From contig NZ_JAHZCJ010000011.1 of assembly GCF_019422935.1 (NCBI RefSeq), positions 72,908-136,907 of the forward strand: DNA of 64,000 nucleotides, in the 5' to 3' direction. Within the stretch, counting starts at the first letter, position 1; every line of letters begins with the position of its first letter. The notes beneath the pieces are model-generated. The model made no database searches. It was not told the DNA's origin and worked only from the letters and a program-made list of their open reading frames with translations. The position numbers were made by a program, and so were the translations under genes. This document shows positions 35,848 through 44,682 of the stretch, one piece after another. This stretch comes from Desulfovibrio sp. GTDB lineage: Bacteria; Desulfobacterota; Desulfovibrionia; Desulfovibrionales; Desulfovibrionaceae.

Positions 35848-37437
35848 TCAGACGGACGCGTCTGCACCGAACCCAAGGCCAACAGAGCACACCCTGTTGC
35901 GCCCCTCCTGCTTGGCGCGGTACAAGGCTGTATCTGCCGCCAGAATGAGGGCATCGCAGATTTGCGTGCTCTCCATGCCCATCGGAGTGCCCGGTTCAAA
36001 GACTGCGGCGGCAACGCCAACGCTAATGGTCACATTTATGGGCGTGCCGTTAAATGATACCTCCATCATGGCCGCAACCTGCCGCAGCCGCTCAGCGAGA
36101 CCCACGGCCTCATCCTGCCCCATACCTGGCAGCAGCACAGAAAATTCCTCGCCACCATAGCGACCAAGCAGGGCGTTATGCCCAAGCGAGTCTTTCAGAG
36201 CAGCCGTGACGCCGCGCAGGACTTTGTCGCCCGCCAGATGCCCGTACTCATCGTTGACGCGTTTGAAATGATCGATGTCCAGCAGCATAAAACCAAGCTT
36301 GCCGCCAGCTTCCCGGCAACGGTCAATCTCGCGCTGAAAGGCCTCCATAAAAAACCAGCGGCTGAACACCTGTGTCAGCGCGTCCTGCGACGCAATGCGC
36401 TGCATTTTTTCCAGCAGTTCCTTGCTCTCTGTCATGTCATACAAGGATACAATGAGGCCGGAATCTTTTTCTGACTCGCCAACCCTGGCGCATGAGACCT
36501 TGTAAAAGCGCAGGCCGCCCCCCACTGGCAGAGCAATCTCCATTTCCTCATTCTGCACAAGCGCCGCCACATCAAGCGAACATTGTTCAGGAAACACATC
36601 CCTGACCGCCAGCCCCACGGCATCCTCTGACAGAGCCGGAAGAATGGACACGGCACTGTCGTTGAAATCCACCACCCGCAGTTTGCCGTCCAGCACCAGC
36701 ACGCTGGCGCTCATGGTCTTGAAGACATTGTCGCGCGCTATGGGCACGAGGTCGAACATGCGCAGACGGGACATGGCAAAGCCGCTCAAGGGCAGGGCCG
36801 CCGAGAGAATGAAGGGCTCAATGTCAATGCCGTAGGGGGCAAAACCAAGAGTCTGCACAAAATTGCCTATCCAGAGGCTCAGCGCGCCTATAAAGATGGT
36901 TTTAGCCTGCCGCCTGCGATAGCCCGTTGCCTTGCCGTAGGAAAAGGCAAATAAAGCCAGTCCGGCAAAGGCAACCAGCATCTTGTAAACAAAATCCACA
37001 TAGTACCACCAGCCCTTCTGTGTCACCGCCACGGGGAAGGGTCCGCTGGCATCCACTGCAAACGTCTTATAATGAAAGTGGTGATACTCATTGGTATAGA
37101 GCATCACTATTGTCGCCAACGGCACGATAAACAGCAAAGACATCACAGCCTTGCTCTTTATTGAATAATTATTGTAATAAACAGCAAAAAGAAACCAGAA
37201 CACTGCAATGAGCGGTGCCCCAAGGTATTCAATTTTTAAGGAAAGATAGATTGTTTCAGGCGTGCTTGATGCAAGCTCGAAAATGTACCCGACCGTATAC
37301 ATGAAAATAGTCATGAATAAAAACAAAAAGGCCGCATACCCGTTTGAACGCGCTATTCTGGACGAATAGCAAACAGCATAGAGCATGCCCGCGCACGATA
37401 TACTCAAAAAAAGAATACAGGCAGCTCTTATTATCAC
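35848..37437 (-). CDS. Membrane diguanylate cyclase: 7TM sensor-PAS-GGDEF
   Basis: 529 residues from a GTG start. Residues 1-215 hold about seven membrane helices of the histidine-kinase N-terminal 7TM type (FLFMTIFMYTVGYIFELAS, LIAVFWFLFAVYYNNYSIKS). A PAS domain (about 225-335, VLVDGKLRVVDFNDSAVSI-like) precedes GGDEF, whose active site is GGEEF near residue 428. The RxxD inhibitory site is absent at the usual place, so product feedback may be weak. Likely converts a membrane-sensed signal into c-di-GMP. Convergent with purE. Confidence 0.9.
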   Translation of the reverse strand: MIIRAACILFLSISCAGMLYAVCYSSRIARSNGYAAFLFLFMTIFMYTVGYIFELASSTPETIYLSLKIEYLGAPLIAVFWFLFAVYYNNYSIKSKAVMSLLFIVPLATIVMLYTNEYHHFHYKTFAVDASGPFPVAVTQKGWWYYVDFVYKMLVAFAGLALFAFSYGKATGYRRRQAKTIFIGALSLWIGNFVQTLGFAPYGIDIEPFILSAALPLSGFAMSRLRMFDLVPIARDNVFKTMSASVLVLDGKLRVVDFNDSAVSILPALSEDAVGLAVRDVFPEQCSLDVAALVQNEEMEIALPVGGGLRFYKVSCARVGESEKDSGLIVSLYDMTESKELLEKMQRIASQDALTQVFSRWFFMEAFQREIDRCREAGGKLGFMLLDIDHFKRVNDEYGHLAGDKVLRGVTAALKDSLGHNALLGRYGGEEFSVLLPGMGQDEAVGLAERLRQVAAMMEVSFNGTPINVTISVGVAAAVFEPGTPMGMESTQICDALILAADTALYRAKQEGRNRVCSVGLGFGADASV

Positions 37438-37570
37438 TGAATATGCCTTATACTATTCACCCTGCATGTGTGCCAGCTGCAACTGACATTACGTGGCGCA
37501 GCTTCGCGTGCCCGATTTTTTTTACCTGCATCCCCACAAGCTGACAAGCAGCGCGGCCCCGTCAGCAAAC

Positions 37571-37609
37571 AAAGACTCCGGGCCTGCCAGAGCAGACACC
37601 GGAGTCTTT
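37571..37609 (-). terminator. Terminator of the carboxynorspermidine dehydrogenase gene
   Basis: AAAGACTCCGG/CCGGAGTCTTT (37571-37581 with 37599-37609) give an 11-bp stem with a 17-base loop, 25 bases after the stop. The T-tract is weak (GTTTG). Confidence 0.6.
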
Positions 37610-37633
37610 GCAACAATCAAACCAGCTTGTTGA

Positions 37634-38842
37634 CTAAAATTTGCCGGTCACGTCCAGGCACTGCCAGGGCAGGCCGTACACATTGAGATCCTTCATGAAA
37701 GGATCGGGATCAAACTGTTCCATGTTCCACACGCCGGGCTTGCGCCACAAGCCCTGAGCCACCATCTTTGTACCGATCATGGCGGGCACGCCCGTGGTGT
37801 ACGAAATGGCCTGGGAACCCACTTCGGCGTAGCATTCTTCGTGATCGCAGATGTTGTACACGTAGACGGTCTTTTCCTTGCCGTCCTTGACGCCGCGCAT
37901 GAGGTCGCCAATGCAGGTCTTGCCCTTGGTCAGGGGGCCGAGGGAGGCCGGGTCGGGCAGCAGCTTGGCAAGAAACTGGATGGGCACAATGTCCTGCCCC
38001 TGAAATTTCACAGGGTCGATGCGGGTCATGCCCACGTTGCCAAGCACCTTGAGGTGGTTGAGATAGTTCTCGGAAAACGTCATCCAGAAACGGGCGCGTC
38101 GAATGCCCTTGAGGTTCTGCACCAGTGATTCCAGTTCTTCATGATACATGAGGAAGCACTTTTTGGAGCCGATGCCGTCAGGGAAATCAAAATTCATGGA
38201 CCAGGACAGGGGGTCGGTTTCCACCCACTCGCCGCGTTCCCAGTAGCGCCCGCGCGCCGTGACCTCGCGGATGTTGATTTCAGGATTGAAGTTGGTGGCA
38301 AAGGGCTGGCCATGATCGCCCGCATTGCAGTCGATGATGTCAAGCACATGCACTTCGTCCAGCTGATGCTTGAGCGCCCAGGCCGCGTACACGTTGGTGA
38401 CGCCGGGGTCAAAGCCGGAACCGAGCAGAGCCGTCAACCCCGCCTCGCGGAAGCGGTCCTGATAGGCCCACTGCCACTTGTATTCAAACTTGGCGGTGTC
38501 CAGAGGCTCGTAGTTGGCGGTGTCCACGTAGTGCACGCCGCATTCAAGGCAGGCATCCATGATGTGCAGATCTTGGTACGGCAGGGCCACGTTGCAGACC
38601 ACATCGGGCTTGACCTGCCGGATGAGGGAACACAGCTCGGGCACGTTGTCCGCGTCCACCTGAGCGGTGGAAACCTCGACGCCAAGGCGCGTCTTGACGC
38701 TCTGCGCAATGGCATCGCAGCGGGAAAGGGTGCGGCTTGCCAGCGTTACCTTTGAAAATCCGCCTTCCTTGAGTACTTGCGCACACTTGTGCACCACAAC
38801 GCTGCCTACGCCGCCCGCGCCAATAATCAGAATATGAGACAT
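37634..38842 (-). CDS. Carboxynorspermidine dehydrogenase (saccharopine dehydrogenase family)
   Basis: 402 residues from ATG 38842, with AAGGA upstream. The N-terminal Rossmann site is ILIIGAGGVGSVVVHKCAQ. Downstream NVALPYQDLHIMDACLECGV, YVDTANYEP and GSGFDPGVTNVYAAW match the Lys1-like subgroup that reduces the imine of aspartate semialdehyde and a diamine to carboxy(nor)spermidine. The partner decarboxylase NspC is not adjacent. With the ureohydrolase at 7061 it implies the alternative, SAM-decarboxylase-free spermidine route. Lysine-pathway saccharopine activity is less likely. Confidence 0.88.
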   Translation of the reverse strand: MSHILIIGAGGVGSVVVHKCAQVLKEGGFSKVTLASRTLSRCDAIAQSVKTRLGVEVSTAQVDADNVPELCSLIRQVKPDVVCNVALPYQDLHIMDACLECGVHYVDTANYEPLDTAKFEYKWQWAYQDRFREAGLTALLGSGFDPGVTNVYAAWALKHQLDEVHVLDIIDCNAGDHGQPFATNFNPEINIREVTARGRYWERGEWVETDPLSWSMNFDFPDGIGSKKCFLMYHEELESLVQNLKGIRRARFWMTFSENYLNHLKVLGNVGMTRIDPVKFQGQDIVPIQFLAKLLPDPASLGPLTKGKTCIGDLMRGVKDGKEKTVYVYNICDHEECYAEVGSQAISYTTGVPAMIGTKMVAQGLWRKPGVWNMEQFDPDPFMKDLNVYGLPWQCLDVTGKF

Positions 38843-39069
38843 GTTCCTTCTCCGTGGTGGAAGAGGTATACCACTGCGCGGCATGGCCGCGCCGCCATTT
38901 TCATATATTGCGCCCGTGGGCGCAGGGTTGCCGGGCCGCATGCCCCGGGCCGGAAAACATGATGCCCGCGCGGCGTGACAGGGCCGTTACGCCACGCGCG
39001 GAATGGGCCTTATGGCCCAGGAAAGTTCCGGCGTCAACAGGTCGCGGAGCAAAAACCGTCAACTCTGCC

Positions 39070-40434
39070 TTATTTCTCATTTTTGGCCGCAGGGCCCGGA
39101 TCTGCCACATCGCCATCCAGCAGGCGCACATGGGCGTAACGCCCGCTTTTGCGCGCCTGCGCGGCAAGCTCCAGCCCCTGGCTCCTGCACTGCGGGCAGG
39201 CGTGGCGCGGCACCAGTATGCACAGGGAGCGGGGCACCCGTTCCGAGGCAGTCTCAATGCGCCCCAGCCCCGAGCAATCGCTGCACAGCCGCCAGGCTTC
39301 CGTCTGCCCTTCGCGCAGGTTGTCCGTATCGTAAAAGATGTGCTTGCGGCGCACCCACCAGCCGTTTTCTTCCTCGCCTTCCGTGGGCTGCGCCGGGGGA
39401 TGAAAATACACATCGCGGATCTGCGCGCACAATTTTGCTATGTATTCCCGCACTTGCGGCCGCTGACGCGTGGCTTCCGGCGTCCAGCCCGGCTCGCGGA
39501 TATCCGAGGCGTCCAGCCCGGCAAGGGCAAGGCAGATGCCCAGATTCACGTAGGGCAATGCCCCGCGTATGGAGTAACCGCCTTCAAGCACGGCGATATG
39601 GGGCTGCAGGGCCGCATTGAGCGCCGCATAGCCCTGTGCCGAAAGCTTCATGTTGGCAAGGGGATCTGTGAAGTGATTGTCCTGGCCGGCGGAATTGATG
39701 ATCAGGTCAGGCTTGAAATCTTCCAGAATGGGCAGCACAGCATGCTCTATGGCGTACAGATAGCCCTCGTCCGAAGTTTCGGGCGGCAGAGGGATGTTGA
39801 TGGTGCGCCCAAGCGCGCCGGGGCCTCCGCATTCCTGCGGAAAACCCGATCCGGGGTACAGGGTGCGCCCGTCCTGATGCAGGGAAATGAACAGGGTATG
39901 CGGGTCGTTCCAAAAAATATCCTGGCTGCCGTCGCCGTGGTGCACATCCGTATCCACAATGGCGATGCGCAGGGGGCGGCCATCAGGGCGGGGGTAATGA
40001 TCGCGGATATACTCCACCATGACGGCTTCGTTATTGATATTGCAGAAGCCACGGTTGCCGTGCACCACGCGCATGGCGTGGTGGCCCGGAGGCCGTACCA
40101 GAGCAAAGGCCCGCTTTTCACGCCCCTCAAGCACCAGCCGGGCCGCGCGGATAGCCCCGCCCGCCGAAGCCAGATGCGAATCCGTACTCACTGCGGCAGC
40201 CGAGGGCAGGCAGAAGTGCGCGCGCTCAAGCTGGGCATGCGTGGCAAAGGCGGGGCGGTATTCCGTAATGCCGGGAATGTCGAACAGCCCTTCTTCTAGC
40301 AGCTGGTCGCGTGTGTAGAGCAGGCGCTCTTCCCGCTCCGGGTGTGTCGCAGAAATGGCCCAGTCAAAGGCAGGAAAAAACACCACACCAAGACTGCGGG
40401 CCGCCACCAGAGGCGGCAATGTTTTTTCAGTCAT
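39070..40434 (-). CDS. Histone deacetylase-family amidohydrolase with C-terminal zinc ribbon
   Basis: 454 residues from ATG 40434, overlapping the upstream gene by 8 bases. The arginase-deacetylase fold is clear: RPPGHHAMRVVHGNRGFCN (catalytic His pair), IVDTDVHHGDGSQDIFW (zinc Asp and His), and INSAGQDNHFTDPLANM, VLEGGYS. Bacterial members deacetylate acetylpolyamines, acetoin-linked proteins or other acyl-amides. Unusually, residues 360-435 add a domain with CSDCSGLG and CPQC pairs, a likely zinc ribbon. Polyamine genes elsewhere in the window make acetylpolyamine a fair guess. Confidence 0.88.
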   Translation of the reverse strand: MTEKTLPPLVAARSLGVVFFPAFDWAISATHPEREERLLYTRDQLLEEGLFDIPGITEYRPAFATHAQLERAHFCLPSAAAVSTDSHLASAGGAIRAARLVLEGREKRAFALVRPPGHHAMRVVHGNRGFCNINNEAVMVEYIRDHYPRPDGRPLRIAIVDTDVHHGDGSQDIFWNDPHTLFISLHQDGRTLYPGSGFPQECGGPGALGRTINIPLPPETSDEGYLYAIEHAVLPILEDFKPDLIINSAGQDNHFTDPLANMKLSAQGYAALNAALQPHIAVLEGGYSIRGALPYVNLGICLALAGLDASDIREPGWTPEATRQRPQVREYIAKLCAQIRDVYFHPPAQPTEGEEENGWWVRRKHIFYDTDNLREGQTEAWRLCSDCSGLGRIETASERVPRSLCILVPRHACPQCRSQGLELAAQARKSGRYAHVRLLDGDVADPGPAAKNEK

Positions 40435-40762
40435 CACCTTCGCCAAGTTCTTCAAAAATATCTGCCCCGTAACGGGCATAGGTCACCATACGGCCCATGT
40501 GCGCAAGGCCCATGCCGTAGGCCAGATTACTTTCGGCCACGGCCATGAAAAGCACGCCTTCAGTATCGTGCAGGGCAAAAAAGCCGCCCGCACCGCCATC
40601 CTTGCGAAAAACGGCGCAGTGCAGCAAACCGGGATCGCCGATGACGTTGATGAGGGTGTAGCCCTTGGGCGGCTGCCCCGGCAGATAAGCCAGTTCCTTG
40701 CCTTCACGGGGGGCAAAGCGCACGCCCGCGCCTTCAACTTCAACTGTATAACATTCGTACAT
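40427..40762 (-). CDS. Small protein of unknown function, 111 aa
   Basis: 111 residues from ATG 40762, preceded by AAGGAG. Beta-rich and cytosolic: MYECYTVEVEGAGVRFAPRE, then LINVIGDPGLLHCAVFRKD, GGFFALHDTEGVLFMAVAES and a C-terminal YARYGADIFEELGEGDD. The middle looks like a PAS/GAF-like or DUF1805-type fold (G-F-F-A-x-H). DUF1805 proteins have a similar length and pattern, and I favour that weakly. Translationally coupled to the deacetylase (ATGACTGA overlap), so they probably act together. Confidence 0.7.
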   Translation of the reverse strand: MYECYTVEVEGAGVRFAPREGKELAYLPGQPPKGYTLINVIGDPGLLHCAVFRKDGGAGGFFALHDTEGVLFMAVAESNLAYGMGLAHMGRMVTYARYGADIFEELGEGDD

Positions 40763-40862
40763 ATATTCTCCTTGGTGGCGCATGGAGCGCGCCAAAAGCC
40801 TGCATGGCAGGCTGAACCGGCAAAATTGCAAAGGCCCGGAACGCGGCTCCCGCCGCAAAAAA

Positions 40863-41516
40863 CTATTCCAATCCCCAACCGCGCTGCCGCAAGTGGGACT
40901 CGATGGCGGAGCGGCACTGCAAAACCACGTCTTCGGGCGGCTGCGAGGCGTCAATAATGGCGAAGCGCTCGGGTTCTTCCTCGGCCAGGACCCTGTAGCC
41001 CTGGCGCACCCGCTCGTGAAAATCAAGGCTCTCAGCGTCAAAACGGCCTTCTGAAACTACCAGACCTTCCTGACGGTTGCGCTCGCCAGCGCGCATGAGG
41101 CCGCAACGCACCGGCAGATCCAGCAGCAGGGTCAGCTCCGGTTGCAGGCCGCCCGTGGCCGCCTGATTAAGCCTTTGCAGATATTCCGTATCAAGCCCGC
41201 GTCCGTGCCCCTGATAGGCCAGTGTGGAATCGGTGTAACGGTCGCACAGCACGGTCTGTCCTGCTTCCAGCGCAGGCCGGATGACCTCCGCCACGTGCTG
41301 CGCCCTGTCGGCAAGAAACAGAAAAAGCTCCGCCCGGCTGGAGAGTTCGCGCGTGCGGGCATCAAGCAGTATGGAGCGCAGGCTGCGCCCAAGCGCACAG
41401 CCCCCCGGCTCACGCGTACACAGGGGGTCGTGGCCATTTTCCTGCAAAAAACCCGCAAGATAGTTGATGGCCGTGGACTTGCCCGCGCCTTCTATACCTT
41501 CAAAAGAGATAAACAT
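40863..41516 (-). CDS. tmk: Thymidylate kinase
   Basis: 217 residues from ATG 41516 (MFISFEGIEGAGKSTAINYL). P-loop GIEGAGKS, the DR(Y/H) box LCDRYTDSTLAYQGHGRGLD, and the lid RAGERNRQEG. It phosphorylates dTMP to dTDP. Its start overlaps the end of the YhaM-like gene by 25 bases on the same strand, so the two are co-translated. Confidence 0.95.
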   Translation of the reverse strand: MFISFEGIEGAGKSTAINYLAGFLQENGHDPLCTREPGGCALGRSLRSILLDARTRELSSRAELFLFLADRAQHVAEVIRPALEAGQTVLCDRYTDSTLAYQGHGRGLDTEYLQRLNQAATGGLQPELTLLLDLPVRCGLMRAGERNRQEGLVVSEGRFDAESLDFHERVRQGYRVLAEEEPERFAIIDASQPPEDVVLQCRSAIESHLRQRGWGLE

Positions 41517-42523
41517 TCTTCTTTCACCGCTTTTTTGCGGGTTGCGGGGGCGGCTTTGTCCGGCGTACGCGCGGCCCGGTGCACGGGTCGCCCCAGCGTA
41601 GCCTGCCAGGGTGTCCAGGCCTCGCCTTCGCCCTCTATCTGGGCAAACAGGCCACGGCACTGGGCCATCTTGGCGTCCAGGTTGTCGGCATAGTGCAGGG
41701 CCATGGCTTCCGGCGTATGCGGCACGCGCACCGCACCGAACTCCAGCTCGCCATGGTGGCTCAAGATCAGGTGTTTCAGATGCCGCTGCAACGGCTCTTC
41801 CAGACCGGATTTAGCCAGATACGGCTCCAGCATTTCAATGCCCAGCATGAGGTGCCCCAGCAGGCGGCCCTCATCAGTGTAATCATTGGCGATACCGCCA
41901 GAGAATTCGCGCAGTTTACCAATGTCGTGAAACAGCGCTCCCGCAAGAAAGGTCTGCCGGTCAAGTTCCGGATAATGGTCGGCGATGCGGCGGCAAAGTT
42001 TGAATACGCTCAAAGTGTGCTCAAGCAGCCCGCCCACATAGGCGTGGTGCACCCCCTTGGCCGCCGGGCAGACTCGAAAGGCGGCGCGCATCTCGTCGTT
42101 ATTAAAAAATCCCTGCACCAGCTTGCGCCATGGCGCGTGGACAAATTCCTTCTTGATGAGGTCAAGCAGTTCATCCAGCATTTCATCCAGCGAAAAGGGA
42201 CTGGCGGGCATAAGGGCCGCATGGTCCACAGCGGCGCATTCCTCATCGGAAAGAAAGCGCATCTGCTCCACCGTGAGCTGCACCTGATCCCGATACAGCC
42301 CCGCGCGCCCTTCGGCCCACACAAGCGTTCCCGCCGCGATTTCGCTGAACTCCGCGCTCAGCGGATGCCATATCTTGGCTTCAAGGCTGCCGCTGGCGTC
42401 AGCAAGGGTAAGCCGCCAGTACGGGCCATTGCGCGACTGGCCCTGCGCAGCCTGCGTAACCACGAATATGCCGCGCGCCTCCGAGGCGGGGCCAATATCT
42501 TTGACGTAACAACCTTTTTCCAT
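41492..42523 (-). CDS. YhaM-like 3'-5' exonuclease: OB fold plus HD domain
   Basis: 343 residues from ATG 42523. Residues 10-95 are an OB fold (GIFVVTQAAQGQSRNGPYWR, LEAKIWHP, GTLVWAEGRAGLYRDQVQLT), and 155-300 an HD domain (HHAYVGGLLEHTLSVFKLC, FLAGALFHDIGKLREFS, HLILSHHGELEFG). This is the YhaM layout, a metal-dependent exonuclease of RNA and ssDNA. The last 50 residues are basic and Ala/Pro-rich. It heads the operon tmk, 111-aa gene, deacetylase. Confidence 0.9.
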   Translation of the reverse strand: MEKGCYVKDIGPASEARGIFVVTQAAQGQSRNGPYWRLTLADASGSLEAKIWHPLSAEFSEIAAGTLVWAEGRAGLYRDQVQLTVEQMRFLSDEECAAVDHAALMPASPFSLDEMLDELLDLIKKEFVHAPWRKLVQGFFNNDEMRAAFRVCPAAKGVHHAYVGGLLEHTLSVFKLCRRIADHYPELDRQTFLAGALFHDIGKLREFSGGIANDYTDEGRLLGHLMLGIEMLEPYLAKSGLEEPLQRHLKHLILSHHGELEFGAVRVPHTPEAMALHYADNLDAKMAQCRGLFAQIEGEGEAWTPWQATLGRPVHRAARTPDKAAPATRKKAVKEECLSLLKV

Positions 42524-42680
42524 ATATCGTTCCAGCGGCGCGTATCTGCGCCGGGCATGTGCTGTTTTCCACGCGGGCATGGCCCCTGACGCGGAACTTC
42601 CAAATTGGCAGGGCCGCGCAAAAACACTGGAACCACGCGGGCCTTAGGCCGAATTTCCCTTCTTTCCGAGGTATTGTCAA

Positions 42681-43442
42681 ATGGACGTTCTTCTGACCAA
42701 CGATGACGGCATCCGCGCGCGCGGCCTGCGCGCGCTTTACGCCGCCCTGCTTGAAGCAGGGCATACAGTGCATGTGGTGGCCCCCATGACCCAACAATCC
42801 GGCGTGGGCCACTCGCTGACCGTATTTGAACCTGTACGCGCCATGGATTTTGAAGAACCCGACTTCAAAGGTCTGGGTATTTACGGCACACCCACGGACT
42901 GCGTCAAACTGGCCCTTGGGCAGCTTTTGCCCAAAAAACCCGACATGGTTATTTCTGGCATCAATGCAGGCCCCAATGTTGGCCCGGACATTCTGTATTC
43001 CGGCACGGTGGGCGCGGCCACGGAGGCGGCCCACGAGGATCTGCCGAGCATTGCTGTGTCGCACGACTGCTACAAGGTCAAAAACGGCGACCTGCTGCCG
43101 CAGGCCCGGCACCTTGTGGCGCTGGCCGAGCGCATCGACTGGTCGCAGTTGGGCCGCCGCAGGGTCGTCAACGTCAACTATCCTGCCTGCCCGCTGGACG
43201 AGGTCAAAGGCCTGCGCGTCTGCCCGCAGACCAGCGCAGTGTGGGTAAACACCTACTCGGAGCGCCTTGACCCACGCGGCGCGCCCTACTGGTGGCTTGA
43301 GGGCGAAATTCCTGCGGAAACCATTGAACCGGACTCGGACAAAGACATGCTCAACCGGGGATACATTACCCTTACCCCCCTGCGCTTTGATTTTACCGAT
43401 CCGGCTGGCCTGAACGCGCTGGCTGGCATGAAGCTCGGCTAG
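42681..43442 (+). CDS. surE: 5'/3'-nucleotidase SurE
   Basis: 253 residues, standard length. LLTNDDGIRARGLRALYAAL carries the catalytic Asp-Asp; VVAPMTQQSGVGHSLTVFEP, GTPTDCVKLAL and VISGINAGPNVGPDILYSGTVGAA complete the metal and phosphate site. It dephosphorylates nucleoside monophosphates and short polyphosphates. Divergent from the YhaM-like gene. Followed by 287 bases of leader before fba, so co-transcription with fba is unlikely. Confidence 0.97.
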   Translation: MDVLLTNDDGIRARGLRALYAALLEAGHTVHVVAPMTQQSGVGHSLTVFEPVRAMDFEEPDFKGLGIYGTPTDCVKLALGQLLPKKPDMVISGINAGPNVGPDILYSGTVGAATEAAHEDLPSIAVSHDCYKVKNGDLLPQARHLVALAERIDWSQLGRRRVVNVNYPACPLDEVKGLRVCPQTSAVWVNTYSERLDPRGAPYWWLEGEIPAETIEPDSDKDMLNRGYITLTPLRFDFTDPAGLNALAGMKLG

Positions 43443-43729
43443 CGTCCACTCGGCCTCAGGGCCTTCGGCAACATCCCGGAAACATAAGGGATCAGGCGAT
43501 CCCTCTTGACGCCGTCGCCCCATGTGGGCTACAGGCGCGCTCGGGCATACAAAATATGTTTCGCGTTTGCCTGGGCACTGCGCCCGCCGGAAGAACTGCA
43601 AAGTAAGCCCGTTTCCCGCGCGGCAGGCATTCCCCTTTACGGGGAATTGGTGTATGTGCAGACTTGTCATTTCCGGGCGACTTATGCTTTTTTGACCGTC
43701 CTTAATGCCAGACCCCTCTGGAGGAAATC

Positions 43730-44656
43730 ATGCCTCTTATCAATCCCAAAGAAATGTTCGCCGCCGCCTATGCTGGCGGGTACGCCATTGGCGCGTTCAA
43801 CGTCAACAACATGGAAATCATCCAGGGCATCATGAGCGCGGCCTCCGAGGAAAAATCGCCGGTCATCCTTCAGGTGTCTTCGGGCGCGCGCAAGTATGCC
43901 GGGCAGATATACATCATGAAGCTTGTGGAAGCTGCGCTTGCGCTTGACCCTTCCATCCCCGTGGTGGTGCACCTCGACCACGGCCCCAGCTTTGAAATGT
44001 GCCGCGACTGCATTGACGGCGGCTTCACCTCTGTGATGATCGACGGTTCGCACCTGTCGTTTGAAGAGAACATCGCCCTGACCAAGCAGGTGGTGGACTA
44101 TGCTCACCCCCGTGGCGTCTGGGTTGAGGCCGAGCTGGGCAAGCTGGCTGGCATTGAAGAACATGTGCAGTCTGCCGAACACGTCTACACCGACCCCGAT
44201 GAAGCCGTGGAATTTGTCAGCCGCACGGGCTGCGATTCACTGGCCGTCGCCATCGGCACAAGCCACGGCGCGTACAAGTTCAAGGGCGAAGCCAAACTTG
44301 ATTTTGACCGTCTGGCCCGCATTGGCGACAAGCTGCCCAATTACCCCCTGGTGCTGCACGGCGCGTCCAGTGTACCGCAGGAATTTGTGAGCCTGTGCAA
44401 CCAGTATGGCGGCCAGGTTGGCGGAGCCAAGGGCGTGCCAGAAGACATGCTGCGCAAGGCTGCGGGCATGAACGTATGCAAAATCAATGTGGATACGGAC
44501 ATCCGCCTGGCCGTCACCGCTTCCATCCGTCAGTATCTTGCCGAACACCCCGACCAGTTTGACCCGCGCGCCTACCTCACCCCCGCTCGCGATGCCGTCA
44601 AGAATATGGTGGCCCACAAGATCCGTAATGTCATGGGATCTTCAAATAAAGCCTAA
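43730..44656 (+). CDS. fba: Class II fructose-bisphosphate aldolase
   Basis: 308 residues. Zinc ligands and active site: VVVHLDHGPSFEMCRD, SVMIDGSHLSFEENI, EAELGKLAGIEEHV, AVAIGTSHGAYKF and VLHGASSVPQEF. Short class IIB type. It interconverts fructose-1,6-bisphosphate with two trioses. GGAGG lies before the ATG. gap follows after 26 bases, giving a glycolysis/gluconeogenesis pair. The 287-base leader contains hairpins (AGGGATC/GATCCCT and ATTCCCC/GGGGAAT) that might be regulatory. Confidence 0.96.
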   Translation: MPLINPKEMFAAAYAGGYAIGAFNVNNMEIIQGIMSAASEEKSPVILQVSSGARKYAGQIYIMKLVEAALALDPSIPVVVHLDHGPSFEMCRDCIDGGFTSVMIDGSHLSFEENIALTKQVVDYAHPRGVWVEAELGKLAGIEEHVQSAEHVYTDPDEAVEFVSRTGCDSLAVAIGTSHGAYKFKGEAKLDFDRLARIGDKLPNYPLVLHGASSVPQEFVSLCNQYGGQVGGAKGVPEDMLRKAAGMNVCKINVDTDIRLAVTASIRQYLAEHPDQFDPRAYLTPARDAVKNMVAHKIRNVMGSSNKA

Positions 44657-44682
44657 TCCCTACGCCCCAAGGAGCGCGAATC

